DNA from: Mesorhizobium sp.
Lineage (GTDB): Bacteria; Pseudomonadota; Alphaproteobacteria; Rhizobiales; Rhizobiaceae
Assembly (NCBI RefSeq): GCF_023954305.1
Contig: NZ_JAMLIG010000002.1
Location: forward strand, 443,722-507,721
Length of the DNA: 64,000 bases
Reading direction: 5' to 3'
Shown here in pieces: positions 24,885-33,697 of this stretch; position 1 is the first letter of the stretch, and each line of letters opens with the position of its first letter. Under the pieces are notes generated by a model. That model was given only the letters and a program-made list of their open reading frames with translations. It was not told where the DNA came from and searched no databases. Both the position numbers and the translations under genes were made by a program.

Positions 24885-25901
24885 CTAGCCCAGCCTGAAC
24901 CGGTATTCCGTCACGTGCCGGTAGCGGTCGCCGGGCCACAGGATCGCCTGCGGGAAATAGGGCCGGTTGGGCGAATCGGGCCAGGCCTGTGCCTCGAGGC
25001 AGAAGCCGGCCCAGGCGCCGTATCTCCGGCCGCCCAGCCCGGGCGCCTCCCGCGCGACCTTGTGTCCGGCATAGAACTGCACGCCGGGCTCGGTGGTCCA
25101 CATCTCCATCTCGACGCCTGAGGAAGCGCCTTGCGCCCACGCCGCCTGCCTTAACGGACCACGCTGCGACGAGAGGCAGAAGTTATGGTCGTAGACGATC
25201 TGTTCGCCGGCCTTTTCGAGCCGGATCGGACGCGACAGCTGGAAATCGAACTCGGTGCCTTCCACTGGTTGGACCACGCCGGTGGGGATCAGTTCGTCGT
25301 CGACCGGCAGGTAGGCTCCGCCGTGAATCACCAGCCGATGGTCGAGGATCGAGTCCGCGCCGCCGTCGTCGAGGTTGAAGTAAGAGTGGTTGGTGAGGTT
25401 GCACAGCGTCGGCTGGTCGGTCGTCGCCGACAGTTCGATCGACAGCGTGCCGGGCAGCTTGAGCCGGTAGGTGCAGGTGATTTCGAGATTGCCCGGAAAG
25501 CCCATGAAGCCGTCGGGGTCATGTAGCCTGAGGGTGATGAAGTCGCTGCCACGCATTTCCGGCGACCAGAGGCGCTTGCCGATGCTCATCGACCCGCCAT
25601 GCAGTGTGTGCTTGCCCAGAAAATTGGTGTCGGCCTGATAGCGCTGCCCGTCGATCAGAAATTTTCCGCTGCCGATTCGATTGGCGTAGCGTCCGACGAT
25701 TGCTCCGAAATAGGGCGATTGGGCCGGATAGTCGTCGAACCGGTCGAAGCCGATCACCAGCGGAGCATTGTGGCCGTCGAGGCGCAGATCCTGGAGGACT
25801 GCGCCCCATTCCATGACAGTGGCGGTCAGTCCGCCACCGGAGAGGCGGTAGCGATGGACGGCATCGCCGTCAGCGGTCGTTCCGAAGACCTCGCCGTCCA
25901 T
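24885..25901 (-). CDS. galM: Aldose 1-epimerase (galactose mutarotase)
   Basis: A 338-residue mutarotase that interconverts alpha and beta anomers of aldoses. Family motifs are clear: YFGAIVGRYANRIGSGKF near residue 64, GKHTLHGG near 93 (one catalytic His), LTNHSYFNLDD near 171 (second His), and PGVQFYAGHKV with a later FCLEAQAWPDSPN block that holds the catalytic Glu. There is no signal peptide, so it acts in the cytoplasm. It follows the aldehyde dehydrogenase gene by 12 bases and belongs to a minus-strand run with Ldh-family and AEC genes. Confidence 0.93.
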   Translation of the reverse strand: MDGEVFGTTADGDAVHRYRLSGGGLTATVMEWGAVLQDLRLDGHNAPLVIGFDRFDDYPAQSPYFGAIVGRYANRIGSGKFLIDGQRYQADTNFLGKHTLHGGSMSIGKRLWSPEMRGSDFITLRLHDPDGFMGFPGNLEITCTYRLKLPGTLSIELSATTDQPTLCNLTNHSYFNLDDGGADSILDHRLVIHGGAYLPVDDELIPTGVVQPVEGTEFDFQLSRPIRLEKAGEQIVYDHNFCLSSQRGPLRQAAWAQGASSGVEMEMWTTEPGVQFYAGHKVAREAPGLGGRRYGAWAGFCLEAQAWPDSPNRPYFPQAILWPGDRYRHVTEYRFRLG

Positions 25902-25913
25902 CGCTTGTCTCTC

Positions 25914-27368
25914 TTACTTCAGGCCGCCGATGCAGACATATTTGGTGTCGAGATAGTCCTCGATGCCCTGGTGTCCGCCTTCCTTGCCGAGACCGCTCTC
26001 CTTGACCCCGCCGAAGGGCGCCTCGACGGTCGTGATCAGCCCCTCGTTGATGCCGACCATGCCGTATTTCAGCCCTTCCATCACCCGGAAGGCGCGGTTG
26101 AGCGAGCCGGTATAGGCATAGGACGCGAGGCCGAACTGGGTGTCGTTGGCGAGCTGGATCGCCTCCTCCTCGGTCTTGAAGCGGAAAACGGGTGCGAGCG
26201 GCCCGAAGATTTCCTCCTGCATGAACATCATCTCCGGATTCGCATCGGCGATAACCGTCGGCTGGAAGAACGAGCCGCCGAGCTCATGGCGTTTGCCGCC
26301 GGCGACGATCCTGCCGCCCTTCGCTGTCGCGTCCTGGACGAATTCCTCGACCTTCGCGACGGCCTTGTCATCGATCAGCGGTCCTTGCTGAACACCCGCT
26401 TCGAGGCCGTTACCGACCTTCAGCTTGTTCGAAGCGGCGGCCAGCTTCTCGACGAATTCCTCATAGACCCCGTCCTGGACGAAGAAGCGGTTGGTGCAGA
26501 CGCAGGTCTGGCCGGAATTGCGGAACTTGGCGACCATCGCGCCTTCGACCGCCTTGTCGATGTCGGCGTCGTCGAAGACGAGGAACGGCGCGTTGCCGCC
26601 GAGTTCCATCGACACCTTCTTCACGGTGGCGGCGCACTTCTCCATCAGAATCTTGCCGACCTCCGTCGAGCCGGTGAAGGTCAACTTGCGCACCAGCGGA
26701 TTGGCGCAGATCTCGTCGCCGATCTCGCTGGCCGACCCGGTGACGATATTGACGACGCCTTTCGGGAAGCCCGCCTCTTCGCACAGTGCGCCCCAGGCGA
26801 GACCCGAATACGGCGTCTGCGAGGCGGGCTTCACCACGACCGTGCAGCCGGCGGCGAGCGCCGGGCCGATTTTGCGGGCGAGCATCGAGGACGGAAAATT
26901 CCACGGCGTGATCGCAGCGATCACGCCCACCGGCTCCTTGGTGACGAGGATGCGCCGCTCCGCCCAGGGGCTGGGCACCGTGTCGCCATAGGTACGGCGG
27001 CCTTCCTCTGCGAACCAGAGCACGTAGGCGGCGGAAATGCCGACCTCCCCCTTGGCCTCGGCGAGCGACTTGCCCTGTTCCATCGTCAGCAGTTCGGCCA
27101 ACGCATCCTGATTCTCCAGGATCAGGTCATGCAGCTTGCGCAGCAGCTTCGAGCGGTCGATGGCCGTCGTCTTGCGCCAACCCTCGAACGCCAACTGCGC
27201 CGCCTCGATGGCGCGCCGCGTCTCGGCCTTGCCGGATTTCGGCACGGTGCCGATCTTCAGCGTCGTAGCCGGGTTGGTCACGTCGATCGTGGCGCCCGAA
27301 TCCGCCTGCACCCATTCGCCGCCGATCAAATTCGCCTGGCGCATGTAGTGGCTGGTCTTCTGGAGCAT
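25914..27368 (-). CDS. NAD(P)-dependent aldehyde dehydrogenase (succinate-semialdehyde dehydrogenase-like)
   Basis: A 484-residue aldehyde dehydrogenase of the GabD branch. The catalytic Cys289 is in FRNSGQTCVCTNRF and the general base Glu255 is in SMELGGNAPF; ITPWNFPSSMLARKIGPALA near 153 is the cofactor-binding block. By sequence it looks like succinate-semialdehyde dehydrogenase. Its place between galM and an Ldh-family oxidoreductase, opposite kdgK, makes a sugar-acid role (for example 2-oxoglutarate semialdehyde oxidation) equally reasonable. The second Cys two residues after the nucleophile is common in this branch. Confidence 0.88.
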   Translation of the reverse strand: MLQKTSHYMRQANLIGGEWVQADSGATIDVTNPATTLKIGTVPKSGKAETRRAIEAAQLAFEGWRKTTAIDRSKLLRKLHDLILENQDALAELLTMEQGKSLAEAKGEVGISAAYVLWFAEEGRRTYGDTVPSPWAERRILVTKEPVGVIAAITPWNFPSSMLARKIGPALAAGCTVVVKPASQTPYSGLAWGALCEEAGFPKGVVNIVTGSASEIGDEICANPLVRKLTFTGSTEVGKILMEKCAATVKKVSMELGGNAPFLVFDDADIDKAVEGAMVAKFRNSGQTCVCTNRFFVQDGVYEEFVEKLAAASNKLKVGNGLEAGVQQGPLIDDKAVAKVEEFVQDATAKGGRIVAGGKRHELGGSFFQPTVIADANPEMMFMQEEIFGPLAPVFRFKTEEEAIQLANDTQFGLASYAYTGSLNRAFRVMEGLKYGMVGINEGLITTVEAPFGGVKESGLGKEGGHQGIEDYLDTKYVCIGGLK

Positions 27369-27389
27369 GTCCTTGCCTCCTGGCGCCGC

Positions 27390-28397
27390 TCAGCGTGCGG
27401 CGATCTGTCTGATTTCGTCAAGCAACGCGCTGTCGACCGGAATGCCGTCGCGCTTCAACCGCGCACGCAGCTCGTGGCGTTTCGTTCCCGGCACGCGTGC
27501 GCCGTTCACCTGTTGGATGGCTTGCGCCATCGCGGCAAACCGCGCCACGGCTCTTACCCCACCGAAGGCTTCAGGATCAATCGCAATGATCAATTGCCCG
27601 CTTCCGGGGGGCGCGCCTTCGGCGTCGAAGAAGGAGGTCTGCTCATAGGCATAATTGGCGCCTGTCAGCCCGCCGGCGAGCAGCTCGACCATCAGCGCAA
27701 GTGCCGTTCCCTTGGCGTCGCCTGTCGGAAGCATGGTACCGGCGAGCGCCTCTTTCGCATCCGTCGTCGGATTTCCGTCCCGGTCGAACGCCCAGCCCTC
27801 GGGGATCGGCTCGCCTTTCTGGTTGGCGGCCATGATTCTGCCGCGCGCCACCTTGGACAGGGAAAGGTCGACGACGATCGGAAGGCCGCCCTCGACCGGA
27901 CAGGCGAATGCGATCGGATCGGTGCCATAGAGAGGCGTCCGGCCACCCCAGGGCGAAATGCTGGCCGGAGCATTCGCGAACATCAGCGCGACGAGGCCCG
28001 CGTTGGCAAGCGCTTCAACGGCAAGCCCGGTGACGCCCGCATGATGCGACCGGGAAATGCCGGCGGCCGCGATCCCCTGCGACCGGGCCAAGCGCTGCAA
28101 CTCCGCCGCCGCCAGATCGAGGGCCGGATAGGCGAAGCCGTGGGCCGCATCGACATGGATCGCGGACGGCTTTGTCAGGATCAGACGCGGCACCGCGTGG
28201 CCGTCGACCTTCCCGGCGCGGGCCTGGGCCGAATAGGCGGCGACACGGCGAAGCCCGTGCCCGCCCTGCCCCACCAGTTCCGCGCCGACTAGCGCATCGG
28301 CCACGCACAGCGCGTTGTCGACCGACGTGTTCGACGCACTCAGTGCCGCTGCGACCAGCGCGTGAGCGCTCTCGACGGTGAGGATTTCCTGGGTCAT
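27390..28397 (-). CDS. Ldh-family (malate/L-lactate/sulfolactate-type) NAD(P) oxidoreductase
   Basis: A 335-residue member of the YlbC/ComC/YbiC family, which uses a fold unrelated to classical lactate dehydrogenase and oxidises 2-hydroxy acids. GHGLRRVAAYSAQARAGKV near residue 45, ISRSHHAGVTGLAVEALANA near 115 (the catalytic His pair) and WGGRTPLYGTDPIAFACPVE near 150 are diagnostic. KGTALALMVELLAGGLTGAN lies near 232. The substrate could be malate, lactate, ureidoglycolate or a sugar-derived hydroxy acid. It lies 21 bases upstream of the aldehyde dehydrogenase gene and 27 bases after the AEC transporter gene, so a joint catabolic operon is likely. Confidence 0.88.
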   Translation of the reverse strand: MTQEILTVESAHALVAAALSASNTSVDNALCVADALVGAELVGQGGHGLRRVAAYSAQARAGKVDGHAVPRLILTKPSAIHVDAAHGFAYPALDLAAAELQRLARSQGIAAAGISRSHHAGVTGLAVEALANAGLVALMFANAPASISPWGGRTPLYGTDPIAFACPVEGGLPIVVDLSLSKVARGRIMAANQKGEPIPEGWAFDRDGNPTTDAKEALAGTMLPTGDAKGTALALMVELLAGGLTGANYAYEQTSFFDAEGAPPGSGQLIIAIDPEAFGGVRAVARFAAMAQAIQQVNGARVPGTKRHELRARLKRDGIPVDSALLDEIRQIAAR

Positions 28398-28424
28398 GCG
28401 TCCCTTCCTGCTCGAAAACTGGCC

Positions 28425-29375
28425 TCAGCCGAACACCATCTGGGCGATGGCGAGCCAGAAAGCGGTCGACGCGACCGCCATCGCTGTGCCGATGGTCATC
28501 GCATTGGAGGCCAGCGCCTGTCCGGTGCCGAACTGCGTGGCGATCAGGTAGGAATTGACTCCCGCCGGGAGCGACGCGGCCGCAACCGCCACCTTGGCGG
28601 TGAGCGGCGGCAGGCCGAACAGCCAGGCCATGACGACGGCCAGCGCCGGCATCAGGAGCAGCTTCACCAGGGCAAGCGACGTGCCGGCCTTGACGTTGCG
28701 GGCGATGCCGTATTTGCGCAGGCTCAGGCCCAGAGCGAACAGAGCCACGGGCGCAGCCACATTGGCCAGCGCGTCCACCAGCTTCATCGCGATGCCCGGC
28801 ACTGGCAGGCCGGTCAGGCGCACGAGGAGCCCGGCGAGGATCCCGATCACCATCGGGTTCGTGGACATCCGTCTCAAGAAGGCGCGTACGAGGAGGCCGA
28901 ACCGGAACCTCTCGCCCTCCTTGCGACCAACCAGTTCGAAGAGAAGGATGGACGCCGCGATCATCACCGGGAGATGGACGGAGAGAAGCAGCGAAAGGAT
29001 CTCGAACCCGGCCTGGCCGTAGACGCCAAGCATGAAGGGAATGCCCAAGAGCGCGATGTTGGAGAACGCGGCGGTGACGCCGCCGACGACCCCTGCCCGC
29101 GCATCGCGGCCGAATCCCTTGACGGTCAAGAGCTGTCCGACTGCCCAGGTCATGACGGCGGCGGAGAAATAGGCGCCCCAGAATGCCCACGGCGCGGCAC
29201 CGTGGAAATCGGCGCCCATCATCGTGCGGAAGAGCAGCAGCGGCAGCGCAACGGCGACGGCGAACTCGGCCACGGCGTCGCCGACTTCCACCTTGAGGTA
29301 GCTGGTCAGGCCGGCAAGATAACCCGCCGCGACGAGGCCGAAGACGAAGAGGACGGTTTCCGCGACGGAGGACAT
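28425..29375 (-). CDS. AEC family (auxin efflux carrier-type) transporter
   Basis: A 316-residue membrane protein with about ten hydrophobic helices in two fivefold halves, typical of the AEC family, which in bacteria exports or imports dicarboxylates and related acids. It begins MSSVAETVLFVFGLVAAGYL; AFSNIALLGIPFMLGVYG near residue 105 contains the conserved substrate-site segment, and VAAASLPAGVNSYLIATQFG lies in the second half. The frame is open further upstream, but this ATG starts the first helix; its ribosome-binding site is weak. It heads the minus-strand run with the Ldh-family, aldehyde dehydrogenase and galM genes and may carry their substrate. Confidence 0.85.
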   Translation of the reverse strand: MSSVAETVLFVFGLVAAGYLAGLTSYLKVEVGDAVAEFAVAVALPLLLFRTMMGADFHGAAPWAFWGAYFSAAVMTWAVGQLLTVKGFGRDARAGVVGGVTAAFSNIALLGIPFMLGVYGQAGFEILSLLLSVHLPVMIAASILLFELVGRKEGERFRFGLLVRAFLRRMSTNPMVIGILAGLLVRLTGLPVPGIAMKLVDALANVAAPVALFALGLSLRKYGIARNVKAGTSLALVKLLLMPALAVVMAWLFGLPPLTAKVAVAAASLPAGVNSYLIATQFGTGQALASNAMTIGTAMAVASTAFWLAIAQMVFG

Positions 29376-29529
29376 ATGGCGGGTGTAGGCGAGGCTCGGC
29401 ACGCGTGCAATCGGTGCAATTCGGTCGCTCCGGCTGGTCCAGAGCATTTGTTCCTGCCGACCCCTAGGACCGAATGTCTTTGATTCCGGTCGTTCGACCC
29501 TATATCGATGCCTGCTCATAGGGGTCTTC

Positions 29530-30081
29530 ATGCTGAGAAGTCTGATAGTTGCGCTGGCTCTGTTTACGGCGACGTCAGCCGGTGCGACGGAGGCCGCCTG
29601 GGCACTCCTGCGGGAGGGCGGACATGTCGTGCTGCTGCGCCACGCCTTCGCGCCCGGCTCGGGCGAACCTGCCAATTTCAACATCGAAAAGTGCAATACT
29701 CAGCGTAACCTCTCGGATGCGGGGCGACAGCAGGCCCGCAAGATTGGCGCGCTCTTCGCCGCCCGCGCGGCACCCGTCGAGAGAGTGCTGGCAAGCCGCT
29801 GGTGCCGCACGATCGAAACCGCGCGTCTGGCATTTCGTCCCGACAATCTGGAGCCCTTTGCCGCACTCGACCCGTTCGCCGCGGATTCGCCCGCGAAAGA
29901 TGCCCAGTCGAAGGACGTGCTCGAGGAAATTCGCAACTGGAGCGGCTCGGGCAACATGGTGATGGTGACCCACCAGGAGAACATCGCCGCGCTGACGGGC
30001 CAATCCTCGCGCGACGGCGAGGCCGTCATCGTGCGTCCGCAGGACGACGGCCTACATGTGCTCGGCCGCATCCGCTTCTGA
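29530..30081 (+). CDS. Histidine phosphatase superfamily protein, exported
   Basis: A 183-residue phosphoglycerate-mutase-like phosphatase. It has a signal peptide (MLRSLIVALALFTATSAGAT) and the catalytic Arg37-His38 in VVLLRHAFAPGS. Later residues of the fold follow: VLASRWCRTIETARLAF near residue 88 with the second Arg, and VMVTHQENIAALTG near 143 with the second His. It is therefore probably a periplasmic phosphomonoesterase. It stands alone between the divergent AEC transporter and the convergent sugar kinase; its substrate is unknown. Confidence 0.85.
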   Translation: MLRSLIVALALFTATSAGATEAAWALLREGGHVVLLRHAFAPGSGEPANFNIEKCNTQRNLSDAGRQQARKIGALFAARAAPVERVLASRWCRTIETARLAFRPDNLEPFAALDPFAADSPAKDAQSKDVLEEIRNWSGSGNMVMVTHQENIAALTGQSSRDGEAVIVRPQDDGLHVLGRIRF

Positions 30082-30111
30082 ACGTGCGGTTCGACCGACA
30101 GAAGATGCGGT

Positions 30112-31008
30112 TCATTCGCTTTTTGACATGAACGCGTCCACATCCGCCCGATAGGGATAGCTCGCCATCCCTCCCCGCCCGGCGCATTTGAGTGCGGCGG
30201 CAGCATTGGCAAAATGCATCGCCTCCTCCTCCTGTACGCCTTCGGCGAGCTTCAGGGTGAAGGCGGCGTGCCACACATCGCCGGCTCCGAGGGTCTCCTC
30301 GGCGGCTACCGGGACCGCCGGGATTGACCGGACTGCATCCCCGTCCAGCCAGAACACGCCCCTCGGCCCGTCGGTCACGCAGACCCAGGCCCCCGTTGAT
30401 CGCGCCGCTGCGCGCAGTCCCTCGAAAAGATCCTCGCCGCCGGCATAGTCGCGTAGGCCCTGGGCGGAGAAGGCGATATGGGAGGCGAGCTTCATCGCCT
30501 CCTCCGCAAGCGCGATCGGCGCCTCTGCATCGAGCACGCCCGGCACGCCGCGCTCGCGTGCCCGCGCCAGCACCGCCGCGCCGCATTGCGGCCAGCGGGT
30601 GTCGGACAGGGCCGCGTCGAAGGCGCCCAGGCCGGCGGCGGCCAGCCATTCGGCGCCGAACGAGATGTCCATGTCGCGATAGTTGACAATCTGGCGTTCG
30701 CCGGCAGCGTCTATGAAAACCGACGAGAACGACGACTTCCGGCCAGCGAAACGGCGCACAAGGGAACAGTCGACACCTTCCCGCTCGAGGCCGGCGACGA
30801 TCATGTCGGCAACAGGATCGTCACCTAGGCGCGCCGCCAGGCGGGCGCGGCCGCCGAGGCGCGACACCGCGACCGCCGCATTGGCCGCATTGCCGCCGCC
30901 GGTGATCGCGGCATCTTTCGCGCGATACTTCTCGGCCCGGCGCGGCATCTCGTCCAGGTGGAAGACGAAGTCGAGGACCGCGACGCCGGCGCATAGGATC
31001 GTCCTCAT
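30112..31008 (-). CDS. PfkB family carbohydrate kinase
   Basis: A 298-residue ribokinase-like kinase. It begins MRTILCAGVAVLDFVFHLDE. The substrate-side motif ITGGGNAANAAVAVSRLGGR near residue 35 is signature 1 and ETLGAGDVWHAAFTLKLAEG near 238 is signature 2, with the catalytic Asp in GAGD. The frame extends 32 codons upstream, but the ATG at 31008 has GGGAGAG nearby and starts the conserved region. The sugar is unknown; ketohexokinase- or sulfofructose-kinase-like members share this look. It converges on the histidine phosphatase gene. Confidence 0.85.
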   Translation of the reverse strand: MRTILCAGVAVLDFVFHLDEMPRRAEKYRAKDAAITGGGNAANAAVAVSRLGGRARLAARLGDDPVADMIVAGLEREGVDCSLVRRFAGRKSSFSSVFIDAAGERQIVNYRDMDISFGAEWLAAAGLGAFDAALSDTRWPQCGAAVLARARERGVPGVLDAEAPIALAEEAMKLASHIAFSAQGLRDYAGGEDLFEGLRAAARSTGAWVCVTDGPRGVFWLDGDAVRSIPAVPVAAEETLGAGDVWHAAFTLKLAEGVQEEEAMHFANAAAALKCAGRGGMASYPYRADVDAFMSKSE

Positions 31009-31166
31009 TTGCTTCTCTCCCGAATGAAGATCCAGTCTAGGCGCTTCGCTCTGCGCTGACGATGCGTTTTCGCGGCCGCCCCTCATCCTCCTATGATCCC
31101 ACACCTGCCGACGGGTTCCCTCGCTGTCGACGCTCCGATATGAGGCGATGGCGAAAGGTAGCGGCC

Positions 31167-32000
31167 ATGAAAGTCGTCCACATCTCCGACATCCACATCA
31201 ATGCCGATCCGATCGCGGGGGGAAATTCCATCGCCGAGTTCGAGGCCTGCCTCGCCCACGTCGAAAAACGTCACGCCGATGCGGACGCTGTCGTGATCTC
31301 GGGCGACCTCACCCATCACGGAAAGCGCGGGGCCTATGAGAAGCTCCGCGACATCCTCGCCGGGTCGCCGCTCAAGCCGATCCTGATGATCGGCAACCAC
31401 GACCACCGCGAGACCTTCCGGGAGATCTTTCCGGATACGCCGGCAGACGCCGACGGATATATCCAGCACGTCCGGGATATCGCCGGCCACCGGCTGATCT
31501 TCCTCGACACCAATCTCGCCGGCAATCATAGCGGCCGACTCGGACCGCGGCGGCTCGCCTGGCTGTCGGCGCGCCTGGACGAGGCCGAGCGCGAGCGCAA
31601 GCCGGCGCTTGTCTTCATGCACCATCACCCGGTCCAGATTGGCGTGCTCGCCACGGACATCTTGGCGCTCGTCCAGCGGAAGGAGTTTTCCGCAATCGTG
31701 CGCCGTCACCGCGACACGATCCGGCATGTCTTCTTCGGACATTGTCACATGTCATTGTCGGGTTCGATCGAAGGCGTGCCGTTCTCGGCCCCTCGCTCGA
31801 CAAGCCACCCCGGCTGGCCGGAATTCGAGGGCCGCCTCGCCTACGGACACGGGCCGATCGAGCCGAGCTACAATCTGGTCCTTGTCGACGACGCGTCCGT
31901 CGTGGTCCACACCATTGAGTATCGGCTGGACGACCGGATCGAATGGGAGCCGCTCACCGGCGGCGAAGGTGGCGCCGTGACTGTTCCGCCGGGAGAATGA
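31167..32000 (+). CDS. Calcineurin-like metallophosphoesterase (CpdA/GpdQ type)
   Basis: A 277-residue class III phosphodiesterase with two metal ions. All metal-binding motifs are visible in order: VHISDIHI (Asp8, His10), VVISGDLTHHG near 49, MIGNHDHRE near 77, FMHHHPVQIG near 153 and FFGHCHMS near 191. Family members split cyclic nucleotides or glycerophosphodiesters; the exact substrate cannot be told. The frame is open 35 codons upstream, but the ATG at 31167 follows AAAGG and starts the first strand. It is divergent from the PfkB kinase. Confidence 0.88.
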   Translation: MKVVHISDIHINADPIAGGNSIAEFEACLAHVEKRHADADAVVISGDLTHHGKRGAYEKLRDILAGSPLKPILMIGNHDHRETFREIFPDTPADADGYIQHVRDIAGHRLIFLDTNLAGNHSGRLGPRRLAWLSARLDEAERERKPALVFMHHHPVQIGVLATDILALVQRKEFSAIVRRHRDTIRHVFFGHCHMSLSGSIEGVPFSAPRSTSHPGWPEFEGRLAYGHGPIEPSYNLVLVDDASVVVHTIEYRLDDRIEWEPLTGGEGGAVTVPPGE

Positions 32001-32188
32001 CCTGCCCGCCGCGGCATGCTTTTGCCGGACATCAGAAGGACAGACGCGCGGGTGTCTTCGGGTAGTTTATCAGCCGGGAAGGCTAGCCCGGCGCACGAAC
32101 GCCGTGCGAATTCGCCCTTTTCCTTTGGAACGAAAACGACTAGACGCTGAACCTTCATTCGCTCGCGACCGACTTCAAGAGGTATAGT

Positions 32189-32473
32189 TTGACGACGACA
32201 TTCGAAAAGGTTGCCGACCTGATCGCGGAGACGACCGAGATCGATCGCGACAAGATCACCCCTGAGAGCCACACGATCGACGATCTCGGCATCGACAGCC
32301 TCGACTTCCTCGACACGGTCTTTGCGATCGACAAGGAGTTCGGCATCAAGATCCCGCTCGAAAAGTGGACGCAGGACGTGAATGAGGGCCGTGTCTCGAC
32401 GGAGGAATACTTCGTACTGAAGAATCTGTGCGCGAAGATCGACGCACTCGTGGCGGCCAAGAAGGCGGCCTGA
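32189..32473 (+). CDS. acpXL: Acyl carrier protein AcpXL for very-long-chain fatty acid
   Basis: A 94-residue special acyl carrier protein on which the 27-hydroxyoctacosanoyl chain of rhizobial lipid A is built. The phosphopantetheine site is Ser37 in LGIDSLDFLD, and IDKEFGIKIPLEKWTQDVNE is the AcpXL hallmark, longer and different from house-keeping AcpP. The start is TTG with AGAGG seven bases before it; no ATG is available at the right place, and the resulting N-terminus (MTTTFEKVADLIAETTEIDR) matches AcpXL proteins. It is first in an operon ending with lpxXL. Confidence 0.95.
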   Translation: MTTTFEKVADLIAETTEIDRDKITPESHTIDDLGIDSLDFLDTVFAIDKEFGIKIPLEKWTQDVNEGRVSTEEYFVLKNLCAKIDALVAAKKAA

Positions 32474-32521
32474 TCTCGCCAAGCTTGACGATCCCGGCGC
32501 GTTGCCGCACATGAGCGGACA

Positions 32522-33691
32522 ATGAGCGCTCGCGACGTCGTCATCACCGGTATCGGCCTTGTTTCCTGCCTCGGCGAAGGTGCCGAGCCGCACTGGAAGG
32601 CGTTCAGAACGCCTTCCCTGCCGCCGCCGACCGACAGCGAGCGATTCGCTCCCTATTGCGTCCACCCCCTTCCTGAGATCGACTGGTCGCTGCAGATCCC
32701 GAAGAAGGGCGACCAGCGCCAGATGGAGACGTGGCAGCGCCTCGGTGTCTACGCGGCCGGTCTCGCGCTCGACGACGCCGGGCTGAAGTCCGATGAGGCT
32801 TTGTGCGCGACGATGGATATGATCGTCGCCGCCGGCGGCGGCGAGCGCGACGAGGAGGTCGACGAGACCATTCTCGAAGCGTCTCTCGCCCGCAACGACA
32901 CCGGGGTTCTGCTCAACGAGAAGCTGACGAACGACCTTCGCCCGACGCTGTTCCTTGCCCAGTTGTCGAACCTGATGGCCGGCAACATTTCGATCGTTCA
33001 TAAGATCACGGGCTCTTCCCGCACCTTCATGGGAGAGGAAGGCGCGGGCGTCTCGGCGTTGCAGACCGCCGTCGCCAGACTTGCGTCGGGCCAATCGACC
33101 CATATCCTGGTTGGCGGAGCATTCCAGACGGAACATCCGGACATGCTGCTCGGCTACGAACTGGCGAGCTATCTCCACCGTGGTCCGTGGGAACCGCTGT
33201 GGACGCGGGACGGCGGCGGTGGCGGCATCATCACAGGATCCGGTGGGGCGTTCCTGGTGCTTGAGACCCGCGAACACGCGGAAGCGCGCGGCGGGCGCAT
33301 CTACGCCGTTATCGACAAGGTGGTCTCGGGCCTGTCTGCCCGTTCGCCTTCCACCTTCGCGCGCGACATCGCCGACTTGGTCGGCGCGCTTGGGGCAGCC
33401 CCCGGCCAGTTGCTGATTTCCGGCGCCTCCGGCGCCCATCTGGCGACCACGGTAGAACGCGAGACCCTAACAGGCTTTTCGCTTCGCGGTTTCTCGGCCT
33501 TGACCGGGCACCTGAAGGAGGCACAGCTTCCGTTCGCGGTGGCGCTTGCCGCGATGGCCATTTTCAAAGGCGAGGCGCCCGGCCCGCTCGCCGATGTCGA
33601 ATCGCCCTATCCCGGCGCACCCGAACGCGTGCTGACGACGGCGGTCGGGCACCATCGCGGCGAAGGCGCCGCGCTCGTTCGAAAGGCTTGA
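32522..33691 (+). CDS. fabF2XL: Beta-ketoacyl-ACP synthase homologue without catalytic Cys (FabF2XL)
   Basis: A 389-residue thiolase-fold protein in the very-long-chain acyl operon. It resembles a ketosynthase (VVITGIGLVSCLGEGAEPHW at the start, FSALTGHLKEAQLPFAVALA near residue 325) but lacks the TACAS nucleophile. The matching stretch reads TFMGEEGAGVSALQTAVARL, which places Glu at about residue 173 where FabF1XL has Cys172. The NAHGTST His motif is also replaced (SGASGAH). This is the pattern of chain-length factors, which pair with an active ketosynthase and set product length. Pairing with FabF1XL next door is inference from adjacency and family logic. Confidence 0.88.
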   Translation: MSARDVVITGIGLVSCLGEGAEPHWKAFRTPSLPPPTDSERFAPYCVHPLPEIDWSLQIPKKGDQRQMETWQRLGVYAAGLALDDAGLKSDEALCATMDMIVAAGGGERDEEVDETILEASLARNDTGVLLNEKLTNDLRPTLFLAQLSNLMAGNISIVHKITGSSRTFMGEEGAGVSALQTAVARLASGQSTHILVGGAFQTEHPDMLLGYELASYLHRGPWEPLWTRDGGGGGIITGSGGAFLVLETREHAEARGGRIYAVIDKVVSGLSARSPSTFARDIADLVGALGAAPGQLLISGASGAHLATTVERETLTGFSLRGFSALTGHLKEAQLPFAVALAAMAIFKGEAPGPLADVESPYPGAPERVLTTAVGHHRGEGAALVRKA

Positions 33692-33697
33692 AGCACC

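Noticed and set aside
25599..28292. An 897-codon frame antisense to galM, aldehyde dehydrogenase and the Ldh-family gene
   Set aside because: It spans three genes with clear catalytic motifs on the other strand; the long frame results from codon bias.
28362..29483. A 373-codon frame antisense to the AEC transporter
   Set aside because: Charged, low-hydrophobicity translation opposite a well-formed membrane protein; a shadow.
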